64,000 nucleotides of DNA from Candidatus Eiseniibacteriota bacterium (GTDB lineage Bacteria > Eisenbacteria > RBG-16-71-46 > CAIMUX01), in the NCBI GenBank assembly GCA_020633975.1, contig JACKCR010000002.1, forward strand, positions 2,294,001-2,358,000, in the 5' to 3' direction. The position numbers and the translations under genes are program-made. A model generated the notes under the pieces. The model saw only the letters and a list, made by a program, of their open reading frames with translations, did not search any database and was not told the DNA's origin. Positions 45,720 through 55,302 of this stretch are shown here, piece by piece (position 1 is the first letter of the stretch; every line of letters starts with the position of its first letter).

Positions 45720-46466
45720 TCACTTTCCGCCGTCCATCTGCTGGAGCATCCGCTTCGCGTGGCGATTTTCCGGGTCGAGCTCCAGCGCGTGCTCGACGCT
45801 GGCCCTCGCGCCCACGTCGTCACCGTTCGCGGCCTGCAGCTCCGCCCGCATCACGAACACCTCGGCGTTCTCAGGATTCATCTCCACGTTGAGATCGACG
45901 ATCTGGAGTGCTCCGGCGAGATCACCCTTTTCCTGCGCCAAGGTCTGCGCGACCTTGCCGAGCGAACCCGTGCTGAAGTCGTAGGAGCCGGTTCCATAGA
46001 ACCGCTCGCGGAGTTCGCGGTACTTCGCGATCGCGGTCTCGATCCCGTCCCGTTCCGCGGTGCGCAGCAACACCTGGTCCAACGTTCTCGGATTGGGAAG
46101 CCCACGGTGACAGGTCACACACTGAACTCCGCCGTCGTGCTCACCGGTCGCCTCCGGAAGCAGGTCGCCGTTGATGGAAGCGGTCATCTTCATCATGCCG
46201 CGCGCGATCTGCTTGTGCTCGAGGTCGTCACTCGCCCAGTCCATCGAGTTGTGGTCACCGGGAACCCGTTCCAGGTGACAGAAGTCGCAGCGGACCCCGA
46301 GCGCGTCCGTGAAGGCTCGCATCGTCTGGAGCAGCTCCTGCTTTCCCGTGTCCTTGGGCAGGATCTGGAGGTTCTTGTACTCCTCCTGAGCTCCCGCCGG
46401 CGTTCCGGAAACGAGAAGGCCAAGGCCAAGGGCGGCCGTGCTGAGGACGAAAACCGATCGCTTCAT
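45720..46466 (-). CDS. Reaction-centre-type c-type cytochrome with TPRs
   Basis: This 248-residue exported cytochrome has signal MKRSVFVLSTAALGLGLLVSG and two CxxCH haem sites, CDFCH (about 60-64) and CVTCH (about 117-121), with distal methionines nearby. The LQILPKDTGKQELLQTMRAFTDALG N-terminus fits the photosynthetic reaction-centre cytochrome family, which is widespread in non-phototrophs. TPR-like repeats occupy about 170-245. GGAG precedes the ATG. No photosynthesis genes are here, so a respiratory or dissimilatory role is likelier. Confidence 0.85.
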   Translation of the reverse strand: MKRSVFVLSTAALGLGLLVSGTPAGAQEEYKNLQILPKDTGKQELLQTMRAFTDALGVRCDFCHLERVPGDHNSMDWASDDLEHKQIARGMMKMTASINGDLLPEATGEHDGGVQCVTCHRGLPNPRTLDQVLLRTAERDGIETAIAKYRELRERFYGTGSYDFSTGSLGKVAQTLAQEKGDLAGALQIVDLNVEMNPENAEVFVMRAELQAANGDDVGARASVEHALELDPENRHAKRMLQQMDGGK

Positions 46467-46809
46467 CGTAACTCCATGGTGTGGGCTGGACTTCCGACTC
46501 GTTCCATCGGGAACGGAGGACACAGACCGGGATTCTACGACGTTCCCACGACGCCGAAAGGGGAATCGGTCGACGGTCTTTGCCCCGGACTTCGAGCCGC
46601 AGTGCCGTCGAAAGCCCGTCTCTGAACCGGCGAGGGCCTGTAGTAGGCCCTCCCGGTGCCCGCCGAGGACCCCGTCGGCGGACCGTAGTGTGGCCCGGCT
46701 CGTCCCTGTTGACCGGCGCGATCGCCACCTGCTAACCTTTTGAGACACTTCGAGATCTAGCGGCACACGAGGAATCGGGTGAGCGCTACGCGGGAGCCGA
46801 TCCGTTCGG
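46467..46809. other. 343-bp divergent region
   Basis: This gap lies between the cytochrome operon and the SGNH-like gene. A minus-strand TAGAAT (46532-46537) could be a -10 with a poor -35. I see no operator, hairpin or ORF. Confidence 0.3.
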
Positions 46810-47892
46810 ATGAGCCACGACGCCAGTCTTTGGGAACTCTGCCTACGCTGGGGAAAGCACGTCCTCGTGTTCTTGTTGTGGGCAACACTCACAACGGCAG
46901 GTCTCGACCTCTTCATCCAGAAGGCCGGCATCCAGAGCCCCATGGAGAACCACGTCGTCGAGCGGATCGGACTGATGTACGAACCGAACTTCGACTTCGT
47001 CCGTTTCAGTGAGGGACTCTTCGTCGGTGGCTCGAACGCCTACGGCTGCCTCGGAAAGGGTGCCCCCAAAGAGCGCACCGATGGCGTCTATCGCATCGTG
47101 TTCCTTGGGGACTCGTTCGCGCTGGGGCACACCGTGCTCGAACGTCATCACTTCGCTCGCAAAATGGAAGAGGTGATCCGTGAGGAAACCGGACACGAGG
47201 CGGAAGTGCTGAACTTCGCGCGGGCCGATTTCTCGATCTCGAACCTCTACCAGCACTACGTCGACTTCGCGAGTCAGTGGCAGCCGGACCTCGCGCTCTT
47301 CTTCGCCGACGACACGGACCTGGATCCCGTTCGGCTTGCGTCCCACGACTTCTACCCGGCGGCGGTCGTCGAAGGCGACTCTCTCACCTACGACTACAGC
47401 TTCATCGACTCACCCAGGGGACGGACGTATCAGCGATACGAGTGGTTGCTCCACCGCACCGTGCTTCCTCGGTTCGTGTTCGAGTTCCTCAAAGTGGTCG
47501 ATCGCGGCGACCTGCCCCACGTTCTCTTCGACAAACTGGCGGCTCCGGTCGCTGCGCCCCCTGCGCCGACCGTGTCCGGTTCGGACTTGGAGCTTCCGGA
47601 GGTCACGAACCTCGTACTCGAAAGGCTGAGTCAGTTGGACCGCGTGATCGTCGTCCTCAGCGGTGCCACTCGTCCCGAGTCCAGACAGATCCTCTCGGAT
47701 CTGGGGATCCAGACGTTGGATCTCAACCCGGTCTTCGAGGAAGTGAAGGCGTCGGGGGTTCACCCGTTCTACTGGAGCGTCGTCGGCGAGTACGGCCACT
47801 GGAATCAAGCCGCGCACCAGGCCATCGGACAGTACCTGGGGCATGAGACGGGACGGATCCTCTCCTCGGCCGACAGTCACACCAAATCGTAG
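46810..47892 (+). CDS. SGNH/GDSL-like hydrolase-fold membrane-anchored protein
   Basis: This 360-residue protein has one N-terminal TM helix (VLVFLLWATLTTAGLDLFI), then a lumenal SGNH-like domain with VFLGDSFALG (block I, serine S in GDS) and a late GHWNQAAHQAIG, which carries the Asp/Asn-His catalytic motif. This arrangement is like AlgX/DltD-type proteins that acetylate or deacetylate glycans. Catalysis is inferred. It stands alone. Confidence 0.7.
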   Translation: MSHDASLWELCLRWGKHVLVFLLWATLTTAGLDLFIQKAGIQSPMENHVVERIGLMYEPNFDFVRFSEGLFVGGSNAYGCLGKGAPKERTDGVYRIVFLGDSFALGHTVLERHHFARKMEEVIREETGHEAEVLNFARADFSISNLYQHYVDFASQWQPDLALFFADDTDLDPVRLASHDFYPAAVVEGDSLTYDYSFIDSPRGRTYQRYEWLLHRTVLPRFVFEFLKVVDRGDLPHVLFDKLAAPVAAPPAPTVSGSDLELPEVTNLVLERLSQLDRVIVVLSGATRPESRQILSDLGIQTLDLNPVFEEVKASGVHPFYWSVVGEYGHWNQAAHQAIGQYLGHETGRILSSADSHTKS

Positions 47893-48034
47893 CGCTTTCG
47901 CCATACCGCAGACAGTAGACACCTTGTTCTCGAGCAAGGGGATCCGAACGGAAGATCCGGATGCCCACGGTCGATCGGTTTCGTAGTATCGGTCGCGAGC
48001 GGACGCCCGTTCGCCGCACGCAAGGAGGCTGACG

Positions 48035-48637
48035 ATGGTTGTTTCCAAGTTCGTCCGGTTCGGTGTTCCGACTCGGCTGATGGTTCTCACTCTCGCGATT
48101 CTCACCGCTGGCGCCTTCGTCACTCTCGGCCTCAGTGGTTGCGCAAAGACCTCGACCCAAGCTCCTCCGGCCGAGAAGGCGATGCAGCAGGATCCGAACT
48201 CCCTGCACGGCTCCGGCGGGCGCTACCTGATCGATCCGGACGCACAGATGAGGTGGAGCTACTCGTCGCTGCCCGACCCTGCACCCAGCGTGAAGCCGAA
48301 CTACCTGCTCAAGAGCTTCCTCTTCGATGTCGGGGCGTCGTCGCTGAACTCGGAAGCGCGCGGCACGCTCGGCGATCTCACGGAGATGCTGAAGTCGAAG
48401 CCGGAGGTGAGCGTTCTCTGCCTGGGACTGTGTGACGGCAACAAGGAGAAAGTGAACGCAGCGAACCTCGGCATGAGCCGGGCTGCTGCGGCGAGGAAGT
48501 ACCTCCTCGATCATGGGATCGCGAAGACGCGGGTCGAGATGGCCACGTTCGGCGCGTCGATGGCTCAGGCGCCGCCGGAAGAAACGATCGGGCAGCGGCT
48601 CGACCGCAAGGTGGAGATCTGGCTGCTCAACGAGTAG
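48035..48637 (+). CDS. OmpA-family lipoprotein (Pal-like)
   Basis: This 200-residue lipoprotein has signal ending GLSGC (C36). Residues about 90-198 are an OmpA C-terminal domain: FLFDVGASSLNSEARGTLGDL, CDGNKEKVNAANLGMSRAAAARKYLL and RLDRKVEIWLL. A long Pro/Ser linker leads to it. Such domains hold peptidoglycan. AGGAGG precedes the ATG. No tol genes are near, so it is not the usual Pal. It overlaps the end of the ATP-grasp gene by 11 bp. Confidence 0.85.
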   Translation: MVVSKFVRFGVPTRLMVLTLAILTAGAFVTLGLSGCAKTSTQAPPAEKAMQQDPNSLHGSGGRYLIDPDAQMRWSYSSLPDPAPSVKPNYLLKSFLFDVGASSLNSEARGTLGDLTEMLKSKPEVSVLCLGLCDGNKEKVNAANLGMSRAAAARKYLLDHGIAKTRVEMATFGASMAQAPPEETIGQRLDRKVEIWLLNE

Positions 48638-49799
48638 CCGCTTCCAAGAACCTCACCACACTCTCCGCATACACGGCCTCGAGTTCGGCTGGTCCCTCGA
48701 CGAGGGACCAGTCTGCGCCGACCCTCCGAAAGTGAAACTCCGAGTGATCGACCGTGTAGGTGCCGAAGTAGACGGCCTGAAACTCGAAGAGCACGAACCC
48801 GTCCGGCGTCACGCCGATGTCGAGCGATACATTCGGGACGCGGAGCGCGTCGAACACTTGCCGAGCAAAGTCGAGCAGTCCGGGCGGGAGCTCACGGTGG
48901 AACGAGAGACGCCCACCTCCGCTCGCGCGGAAATCATCGGGCCGGGCTCCCCTCCGCAGAACGAAGTAGCGGTCGCCGTAGACGAGCACCTTCCAGTCGT
49001 GATCCAGGCCGGAGACGAACTCCTGCGTCACGAACTTCCGCCGATTGCGAGACTCCTTCTCGTAGCCCGTCCGCCGAAGTGCACGTACGAGATCTCGGAG
49101 ATCGGGACGGAACGAAGGGGATCGACTGAGCTTCTTCACCTTCGCGCGGAGATCATCGATGTTCGTCCCTAGCTCGACCCCCCGGCTCAGCGCACCGGAT
49201 GCGGACTTGACGACCGTCTGGCCGGTGTCCGGGGTCGTGCCTGTACGGGGCGCAACACCGCTGGGATGCGCATTCGCGTGGTGCCCTGCCCCCTGACGCG
49301 CTTCCCACTCCTCGTACGTCCCGAAGTGACGCGCCGCCGAGCTCGGCGCCGCAAGGCTCTGCCCGGTTAGCCCCTCTCCTGCTGGACCTCGCCCAGCGGG
49401 GTCACACGGCAGTTCGAGCCTCCTCGCCGGAGAGGCCGCAGTCTGCGTGAGCAACAGCTCCCGCAGGATCTCCATGAACACCTTGTTCTCGTGCGCACGC
49501 AGAAAGCGGAAGTCCGGAATGGTGCGAGCACCCGCGAGCTCGAGACCGAGCACGACGTCTTCGATGTAGCTCTTGTAGTGCCCGTCGTGGTCCTCCGAAG
49601 ACGTGTAGACGACGGGGATGTCTTTCCAGTCCCGACCAAGCTCGACATCGGGAAACCCGAGAAGCTCCAGCTCGTAGCCCGAGTCCCGGAAGAGTTCGGC
49701 GAGTCGGGACAGGCTCATCCCGCTACGATACGGTTCCGCTACGTACTTCGATCCGAAGTGCGACTTGTAGTCGATGAGGAGGACGAGAGGGCGCGCCAT
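48627..49799 (-). CDS. ATP-grasp family protein with an inserted linker
   Basis: This 390-residue protein has an ATP-grasp fold. The N-terminal part LVLLIDYKSHFGSKYVAEPYR is unusual. Residues about 200-370 have VVKSASGALSRGV (ATP-lysine loop), FVTQEFVSGLDHDWKVLVYG (metal/base strand) and GFVLFEFQAVYFGTY (Asp/Glu/Asn metal segment). A Gly/Ala/Pro-rich stretch (about 132-190) interrupts the fold and looks like an expansion. The reaction, carboxylate-amine/thiol ligation in the family, is unassigned. Confidence 0.68.
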   Translation of the reverse strand: MARPLVLLIDYKSHFGSKYVAEPYRSGMSLSRLAELFRDSGYELELLGFPDVELGRDWKDIPVVYTSSEDHDGHYKSYIEDVVLGLELAGARTIPDFRFLRAHENKVFMEILRELLLTQTAASPARRLELPCDPAGRGPAGEGLTGQSLAAPSSAARHFGTYEEWEARQGAGHHANAHPSGVAPRTGTTPDTGQTVVKSASGALSRGVELGTNIDDLRAKVKKLSRSPSFRPDLRDLVRALRRTGYEKESRNRRKFVTQEFVSGLDHDWKVLVYGDRYFVLRRGARPDDFRASGGGRLSFHRELPPGLLDFARQVFDALRVPNVSLDIGVTPDGFVLFEFQAVYFGTYTVDHSEFHFRRVGADWSLVEGPAELEAVYAESVVRFLEAATR

Positions 49800-49817
49800 G
49801 TCGGGGTGGACGGCCTC

Positions 49818-50294
49818 TCAGCCGTGGAGACGCCCGTAGTCGTAGATCATGATCGGTTCGACGCCCCGAAGGCGTAGATAGACCGTGAACTGCCCGCGAT
49901 GGTGCCAGTGCTCATCGTACGTGAAGCCCAGGAAATCGACCGCTGGAAACGACGTGCCGTATGCTTCGACCGTCCTGCTCAGGTCGTCATCCGTGATCTG
50001 ATCCCAGATCTCGAAGAACCGCTTCGTCTGCGCTTCCATGAAGTCGAGCGCCGCTTGCTTCGTATCGAGCGTGGGCTCCGGCTGCTTCTCGTGAGTCCCG
50101 GACTTGGCGGTCAACGCCCCCTCGACGAGAAACGCGTACATGTGCGCCAGGATCTCTCCCGCACTCCGGGCCCCCTCTGCGGGCCGGAAGTCGATCCGGT
50201 CCTCCGGCCACTGCTCCACCATCAGGCGAGTCATCCCCAGGACCATCCGGAGGTACTCGTACTTCCCCGTCATCGTTTCCTTGAGCGAAGCCAT
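49818..50294 (-). CDS. DinB-family protein
   Basis: This 158-residue four-helix-bundle protein has the DinB/YfiT metal histidines: H in LAHMYAF and the pair in DEHWHHRGQF. The family includes metal-dependent thiol transferases, but most members are unassigned. The ATG at 50294 has GGAG about 8 bases upstream. It lies 18 bp from the ATP-grasp gene and may share transcription with it. Confidence 0.85.
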   Translation of the reverse strand: MASLKETMTGKYEYLRMVLGMTRLMVEQWPEDRIDFRPAEGARSAGEILAHMYAFLVEGALTAKSGTHEKQPEPTLDTKQAALDFMEAQTKRFFEIWDQITDDDLSRTVEAYGTSFPAVDFLGFTYDEHWHHRGQFTVYLRLRGVEPIMIYDYGRLHG

Positions 50295-50310
50295 CGAATC
50301 GATCTCCTTC

Positions 50311-52038
50311 TCAGACCGGACCCAGGAGTTCCAAGCTATCACTCGCCTCATCGTACGCGTCGGCCGTGAGGAGCGCGATGATCCGGTCGCCTTCTTCGAT
50401 CGCGACATCCGGCCCAGGAATGACCACCCGATCCCGACGGAGGATGCTCAGGATGGAAATGTCGCCGCCGAGCGGACGCTCCTTCAACGGAATCCCCGCG
50501 GCAGGCGCTCCTTCACGCACCTCCGTGAGCACGATCGACCGGCCGGTTCCTTCCACCGGAATCGAGGTGCCCATGCGCAGAAGTTCTTCCAGCCGAACCG
50601 GCGTCGCTTCCCTCGGCATCCGCGCTCTTCCCGCGTGGATCAACTCTACGACCTTGTGGACATACTCATCGTGATGGACCGGCGAGTCGCCCAGACTCGG
50701 CACCTGCGCCTCGTAGAGGCTCGGGAACCGCGCATGGCGCGTGAGACGGACCTGGACGAGGTACGAAACGGTCACCGCGAGCATGGCCGGAACCATGAGG
50801 CCGTAGCCACCCGTCATCTCGACGACCATGAACATCGTTGCCATCGGGGTTCGCGCCGCACCGGAGAAGAGCGCCGCCATACCGACGACGGCGAACGCCG
50901 CGACGGAGAGCGACGTATCTGGGGAGATGAGGTTGACCGCCGTCGCGAGAGCCGCCCCGAGACAAGTCCCGACGTAGAGGCTCGGGGCAAAGACGCCGCC
51001 CGAACCTCCAGAAGAAACCGTGAACGACATCGCGATCGTCTTCGCGATCGGCAACACGAGGAGCAGCCAGAGCGGAAGCGAACCATCGATCGCCCGCTGC
51101 ATCCACCCGTACCCACCGGCGAGCACTTGAGGGAACGCCACACCGAGCAGCCCGACGAGAAGGCCGCCCAAGGTCGGCTGGAGCGCTCTCGGGCCGGGCA
51201 GCTTGTGGAACAGCTCGCGGCTCCGGTAGAAGACGTACGGAAGCACGGACGCGGCTGCGCCCGTAACCACGCCGAGCAGCGCGTACCAGGCCAGTTCCTG
51301 CCCGCCGTGGAAGCGCAGTCCCGGATCGACATCGAAGATCGGCTCGTATCCGACGAACGCACCGTTCACCGCATAGCCGACGACGGCAGCGATCATCGTG
51401 TAGATGAGCGCTCCTGCCTCGAACTGCATCGACCCATAGAGCACCTCGACGGCGAGGACCGCTGCGCCGAGCGGGGACCGGAACATCGCGGAGAGACCGG
51501 CGGCCACGCCCGCGAGCATGAGAATGCGACGTTCGTCGTTCGAGCACCCAACGAGCTTCGCCAGTACGGAACCGAAGCCAGCGGAGATCTGCGCTCCCGG
51601 CCCTTCACGTCCCGCCGAACCTCCCGACCCGATCGTGATCGCAGACGTGAGCGCCTTGATGAGGGGAACGCGGGCCCGGATCTCGCCGTGATGATGGTGG
51701 TACGCCTTGACCGCTCCATCGGTCCCGTGCCCTTCGGCTTCGGGAGCAAAGCGGAAGACGATCCAGCCCGAGAGGAAACCACCGAGCGTCGTCGCGAGCG
51801 GAATGAGCCAGAGTCCGAACCGTCCGACCACTTCGTTCGGGTTTCCACCCTCCGAGGGGATTCCCGGCGGCGAGTAGTGGGCAAGCCCTACGAGCAGAAG
51901 ATCGTGGGCCTTCTCGAGCAGCCAGATGAAGGCTTGCGCCCCCAGGCCGCCGACCACACCGATGAGCACGCTGAAGACGAGGAGGCGCCCCGTCGTGGAC
52001 ACCTTCCAGCGCACTGGATTAGGTAAGAGACTCGCCAT
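50311..52038 (-). CDS. CLC-family chloride channel/transporter with RCK_C domain
   Basis: This 575-residue CLC protein has GSGGSAGREGPG with the gating glutamate E145, GGVFAPS (347-353), and about ten TM helices to about residue 430. A C-terminal TrkA/RCK_C-like domain (about 490-570) is likely to bind a nucleotide or ion. The proton glutamate of antiporters could not be located by eye. An earlier in-frame start at 52125 adds unlike residues, so ATG at 52038 is used. Confidence 0.88.
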   Translation of the reverse strand: MASLLPNPVRWKVSTTGRLLVFSVLIGVVGGLGAQAFIWLLEKAHDLLLVGLAHYSPPGIPSEGGNPNEVVGRFGLWLIPLATTLGGFLSGWIVFRFAPEAEGHGTDGAVKAYHHHHGEIRARVPLIKALTSAITIGSGGSAGREGPGAQISAGFGSVLAKLVGCSNDERRILMLAGVAAGLSAMFRSPLGAAVLAVEVLYGSMQFEAGALIYTMIAAVVGYAVNGAFVGYEPIFDVDPGLRFHGGQELAWYALLGVVTGAAASVLPYVFYRSRELFHKLPGPRALQPTLGGLLVGLLGVAFPQVLAGGYGWMQRAIDGSLPLWLLLVLPIAKTIAMSFTVSSGGSGGVFAPSLYVGTCLGAALATAVNLISPDTSLSVAAFAVVGMAALFSGAARTPMATMFMVVEMTGGYGLMVPAMLAVTVSYLVQVRLTRHARFPSLYEAQVPSLGDSPVHHDEYVHKVVELIHAGRARMPREATPVRLEELLRMGTSIPVEGTGRSIVLTEVREGAPAAGIPLKERPLGGDISILSILRRDRVVIPGPDVAIEEGDRIIALLTADAYDEASDSLELLGPV

Positions 52039-52199
52039 GATCCCGGGCAGGATACTCCGATCTCGCCCGGTATCAAGGAGCGAGGTCGACAACATGCGTC
52101 CGTCGCCCCGAAAGTGCAGCGCCACGGGGGATGAGCAGCCACCATGGAGCCTCAGGACCGCGGGAGTCGCATCCAGAGCCGGCTAGGCCAAGACCGCTC

Positions 52200-55007
52200 T
52201 TATCTGGTCGTACCCGCGCGCTGCGTCGGGCCTACCGGATGGGCAGGTGACTTGCCACCCCGACGCGTTCGCCTCCCGGACGTTCCCGGCTTCGCTCCGC
52301 CTTTCGCGGGCTTCTGCGCGGGCTTCTCGGCCGGCTTCGTCGACTTCTTCCTGCGATTCGCGCCCTGTGTGCCGGCGCTGTCACTCTTGGAACCCGCGTC
52401 GAGAAGAACGTCGAGGGCGCTCTCGATCATGTCGACCGTATGGAACGTCATCGACTCCTTCACGAGCTCCGGGAGTTCGTCGAGGTCATGAGCGTTCTGC
52501 TTCGGCAAGACGACGGTATCGAGTCCCGCGCGATGTGCCGCCAGCACCTTCGCCTTCACGCCACCGACCGGAAGCACGCGTCCCCGAAGCGTCACTTCCC
52601 CGGTCATGCCGACATTGTTCCGAACCCGACGCTCGGTGAAGAGGCTGGCAATCGCCGCCGTCATCGCGACACCGGCGGACGGGCCGTCCTTCGGGATCGC
52701 ACCGGCCGGGACGTGCACGTGGACGTCTACCTTCTCGAATGCGTCCGGAGCGATATCGAGGGCGGCGGTCTTCGACTTCACCAGGTTGAACGCGATCTGC
52801 GCGCTCTCCTTCATCACTTCGCCGAGCTGTCCAGTGAGCGTGAGTTGCCCCTTGCCGGGGGTCTTGGTCACCTCGATGTAGAGGATGTCCCCTCCGCCCG
52901 TAGTCACGGCCAGCCCCGTCGCCACTCCCGGGACGCGGTACTTGTCCGTCCGCTCGGACGGGAACCGCTCGGCCTTGAGCTCAGTACGCACGGCCTTGGG
53001 AGTGATCTTGTACTTGCGCTTCTTCTTCGACGCGATTCCGACGGCCGCCTTCCGGCAGATCTTTCCGATCTGCCGTTCCAGATCCCGCACGCCCGACTCA
53101 CGCGTGTAGTTGTGGATGATCTTGAGGATCGCCTCGTCGGAGAAGTCGATCTCCTTCTCCCTCAGTCCGTGCGACCGCACTTGTCGCGGAACCAGGTATC
53201 CCTTCGCAATCTCCAGCTTGTCGTGGTCCGTGTAGCCCTCGAGCTGGATGATCTCCATCCGATCCCGGAGCGGCTCGGGAATCGTCTCGAGCGTGTTCGC
53301 AGTCGCAATGAACATCACGTCGCCGAGGTCGAAGTCGACATCGAGGTAGTGATCCCGATACGCATGGTTCTGCGCTGGATCGAGGACTTCGAGAAGCGCG
53401 CTTGCGGGATCTCCACGCCAATCCGAGCCGATCTTGTCGACCTCGTCGAGCATGAAGACCGGGTTACGAGTGCCCGCACGCTTTATCCCTTGGATGATCC
53501 GTCCGGGGAGCGCGCCGATGTAGGTGCGCCGATGCCCACGGATCTCCGCCTCGTCTCGCATTCCACCCAAGCTCATCCGTGTGAACTCACGTCCTAGGGC
53601 TCTTGCGATGGACTGGCCCAGACTGGTCTTGCCGACGCCGGGAGGCCCGACGAAGCAGAGGATCGTTCCGGCCGTGGCCCGACGGGGACCCACCGCAACC
53701 TCGGGTTCGCCCAGAACATCCTCGTCCGAGAGATGGTCGGGATCGTAGAAGTCTGGCTCGTCCTCGGGTTCCACGAACTCGGAGAGCTCTGCCTCGATAT
53801 CGGAGTCGCTCACGCCCTCGTCAGGGAGTTCATGGAAGATGCCGATCACATCCTCGACCGGAGTCGCCTTGACCTTCTTCTCGAGCGGCTCTGGCTTCTT
53901 CTTCGGGGGCTTCTTGCCCGCGGTCTCCGTGGCTGCAGGATCTCGTTCCGTGATGAGCTTCCGCACCGCCAGGTACTCGAGAATCCGGCTCTTTACCTCG
54001 GCGAGGTCGTAGTGATCTTCGTCCAGGATCTGGCGCGCGTTCTCCACGTCGAGCCGATCCTCGCTCTTCTTCTTCCATGGAATCTCGACCATCCAGTCGA
54101 GGTAGGTCTTGATGAGTGAGTACTCGGCTGCCTGCGGAGGCATCCCATCGAGCCGCTTGAGCTCTCGGAGCACTTCCTTCCGCGCCTCATGAGGCATCCC
54201 GCTTGCGAGGATGCGCTGCTTGTACTCCTCGACGAACTCACCGGATTCCTCTTCGTCACCGAGTTCCTTGCGGATCGCGCGCAGCTGCTGACGGAGGAAG
54301 TACTCCCGCTGGGCCTTGTCCATCTCCTCGTGCGCTTCCGACTGGATCTTCTGCTCGAGAGTCAGGATCTCCCGCTCACGGGTGAGATGGCGGATCAGGA
54401 TCCGGATCTTGTCCTTCACCTTGTCGGCCTCGAGGATCTCTTGCCCCTCTTCTTTCCCGACGCGGGCGTTCGCGGTGATCACGTACACGAGATGACGCGG
54501 GTCCTCGACCTGGGCGAGAAAGCGGCCGACCTCATCCGGAAGGTGTGGCGACAATGCGACGACTTCGCGCGCGAGTTCGCGGAGGCTCCTGACGAGAGCG
54601 TCGAGCTCCAGGTCCTCTTCCACCACGTCCGGGCGCACCTTGATGTTCGCTCGCAGGTACGGCTTCGGCTCTAGCCACTCGACGATCTCGAACCGCTCCA
54701 TGCCCTGGACGATGACCTGCATCGTGTCTTCCTGGGCTCTGACGACGCGGTGAATCCGGGCGACGGTCCCGAACTGCCAGACTTGGTCCGGTCCCGGCTC
54801 CTCGATCGAGCCATCTCCCATCCCCACGAGACCGATCAAGCGATCGCCCTGGAGGGCGTCCTCGATCAGCTTCATCGAGCGCGGGATCCCCACGGCCAGC
54901 GGCAGCACCATCGACGGATACGCCAAGGTGTTGCGCAGCGGCAGTATGGGCAGCGTACTCGGAATCGGCGGGAGTTTCGGATCGTCACTCGTCTTGCGCT
55001 TGGCCAA
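52200..55007 (-). CDS. lon: Lon ATP-dependent protease with acidic insertion
   Basis: This 935-residue Lon has the LON N-domain (about 18-210), coiled coil, Walker A GPPGVGKT (454-461), Walker B VFMLDEVDK, and the Ser/Lys dyad S777 in KDGPSAG and K820 in GGVKAK. It is 150 residues longer than E. coli Lon for two reasons. Residues about 352-445 (53673-53954) insert a Lys-rich then strongly acidic segment just before Walker A, and a Lys/Ala/Pro tail follows the protease domain. I chose TTG at 55007 (AAAGGA upstream); an ATG at 55094 would add unlike residues. Confidence 0.9.
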   Translation of the reverse strand: MAKRKTSDDPKLPPIPSTLPILPLRNTLAYPSMVLPLAVGIPRSMKLIEDALQGDRLIGLVGMGDGSIEEPGPDQVWQFGTVARIHRVVRAQEDTMQVIVQGMERFEIVEWLEPKPYLRANIKVRPDVVEEDLELDALVRSLRELAREVVALSPHLPDEVGRFLAQVEDPRHLVYVITANARVGKEEGQEILEADKVKDKIRILIRHLTREREILTLEQKIQSEAHEEMDKAQREYFLRQQLRAIRKELGDEEESGEFVEEYKQRILASGMPHEARKEVLRELKRLDGMPPQAAEYSLIKTYLDWMVEIPWKKKSEDRLDVENARQILDEDHYDLAEVKSRILEYLAVRKLITERDPAATETAGKKPPKKKPEPLEKKVKATPVEDVIGIFHELPDEGVSDSDIEAELSEFVEPEDEPDFYDPDHLSDEDVLGEPEVAVGPRRATAGTILCFVGPPGVGKTSLGQSIARALGREFTRMSLGGMRDEAEIRGHRRTYIGALPGRIIQGIKRAGTRNPVFMLDEVDKIGSDWRGDPASALLEVLDPAQNHAYRDHYLDVDFDLGDVMFIATANTLETIPEPLRDRMEIIQLEGYTDHDKLEIAKGYLVPRQVRSHGLREKEIDFSDEAILKIIHNYTRESGVRDLERQIGKICRKAAVGIASKKKRKYKITPKAVRTELKAERFPSERTDKYRVPGVATGLAVTTGGGDILYIEVTKTPGKGQLTLTGQLGEVMKESAQIAFNLVKSKTAALDIAPDAFEKVDVHVHVPAGAIPKDGPSAGVAMTAAIASLFTERRVRNNVGMTGEVTLRGRVLPVGGVKAKVLAAHRAGLDTVVLPKQNAHDLDELPELVKESMTFHTVDMIESALDVLLDAGSKSDSAGTQGANRRKKSTKPAEKPAQKPAKGGAKPGTSGRRTRRGGKSPAHPVGPTQRAGTTR

Positions 55008-55302
55008 CTCGGTTCCTTTCTTCGCCCTGCGCCCGAGCCCAACCGGTGGAGGCGAACTCGGCGTCAGGGAATCGTCGCAGACTAGCACCCGCATTGGCCC
55101 TCAACAAGGACCGGTGCAGAGGCCATCAGATGCGTGGACACTTCGATCGATTGTCCTCCTCGAATCCAGTCGGGCGCGTACTATCGAATATCCGATCGGA
55201 AGCCAGAACGGGATGCACACCCATCCGTCCATTTCGGCGGCGCTACCTGGAGTATCAGCAGCAACAAGGGCTGGTCCATCCGCCGAAGCCCTGGGAGACG
55301 AC

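Noticed and set aside
50104-52026. A 640-codon plus-strand open frame opposite the CLC channel
   Set aside because: Antisense to a clear CLC gene; Arg/His/Glu-rich composition typical of a GC-rich shadow frame.
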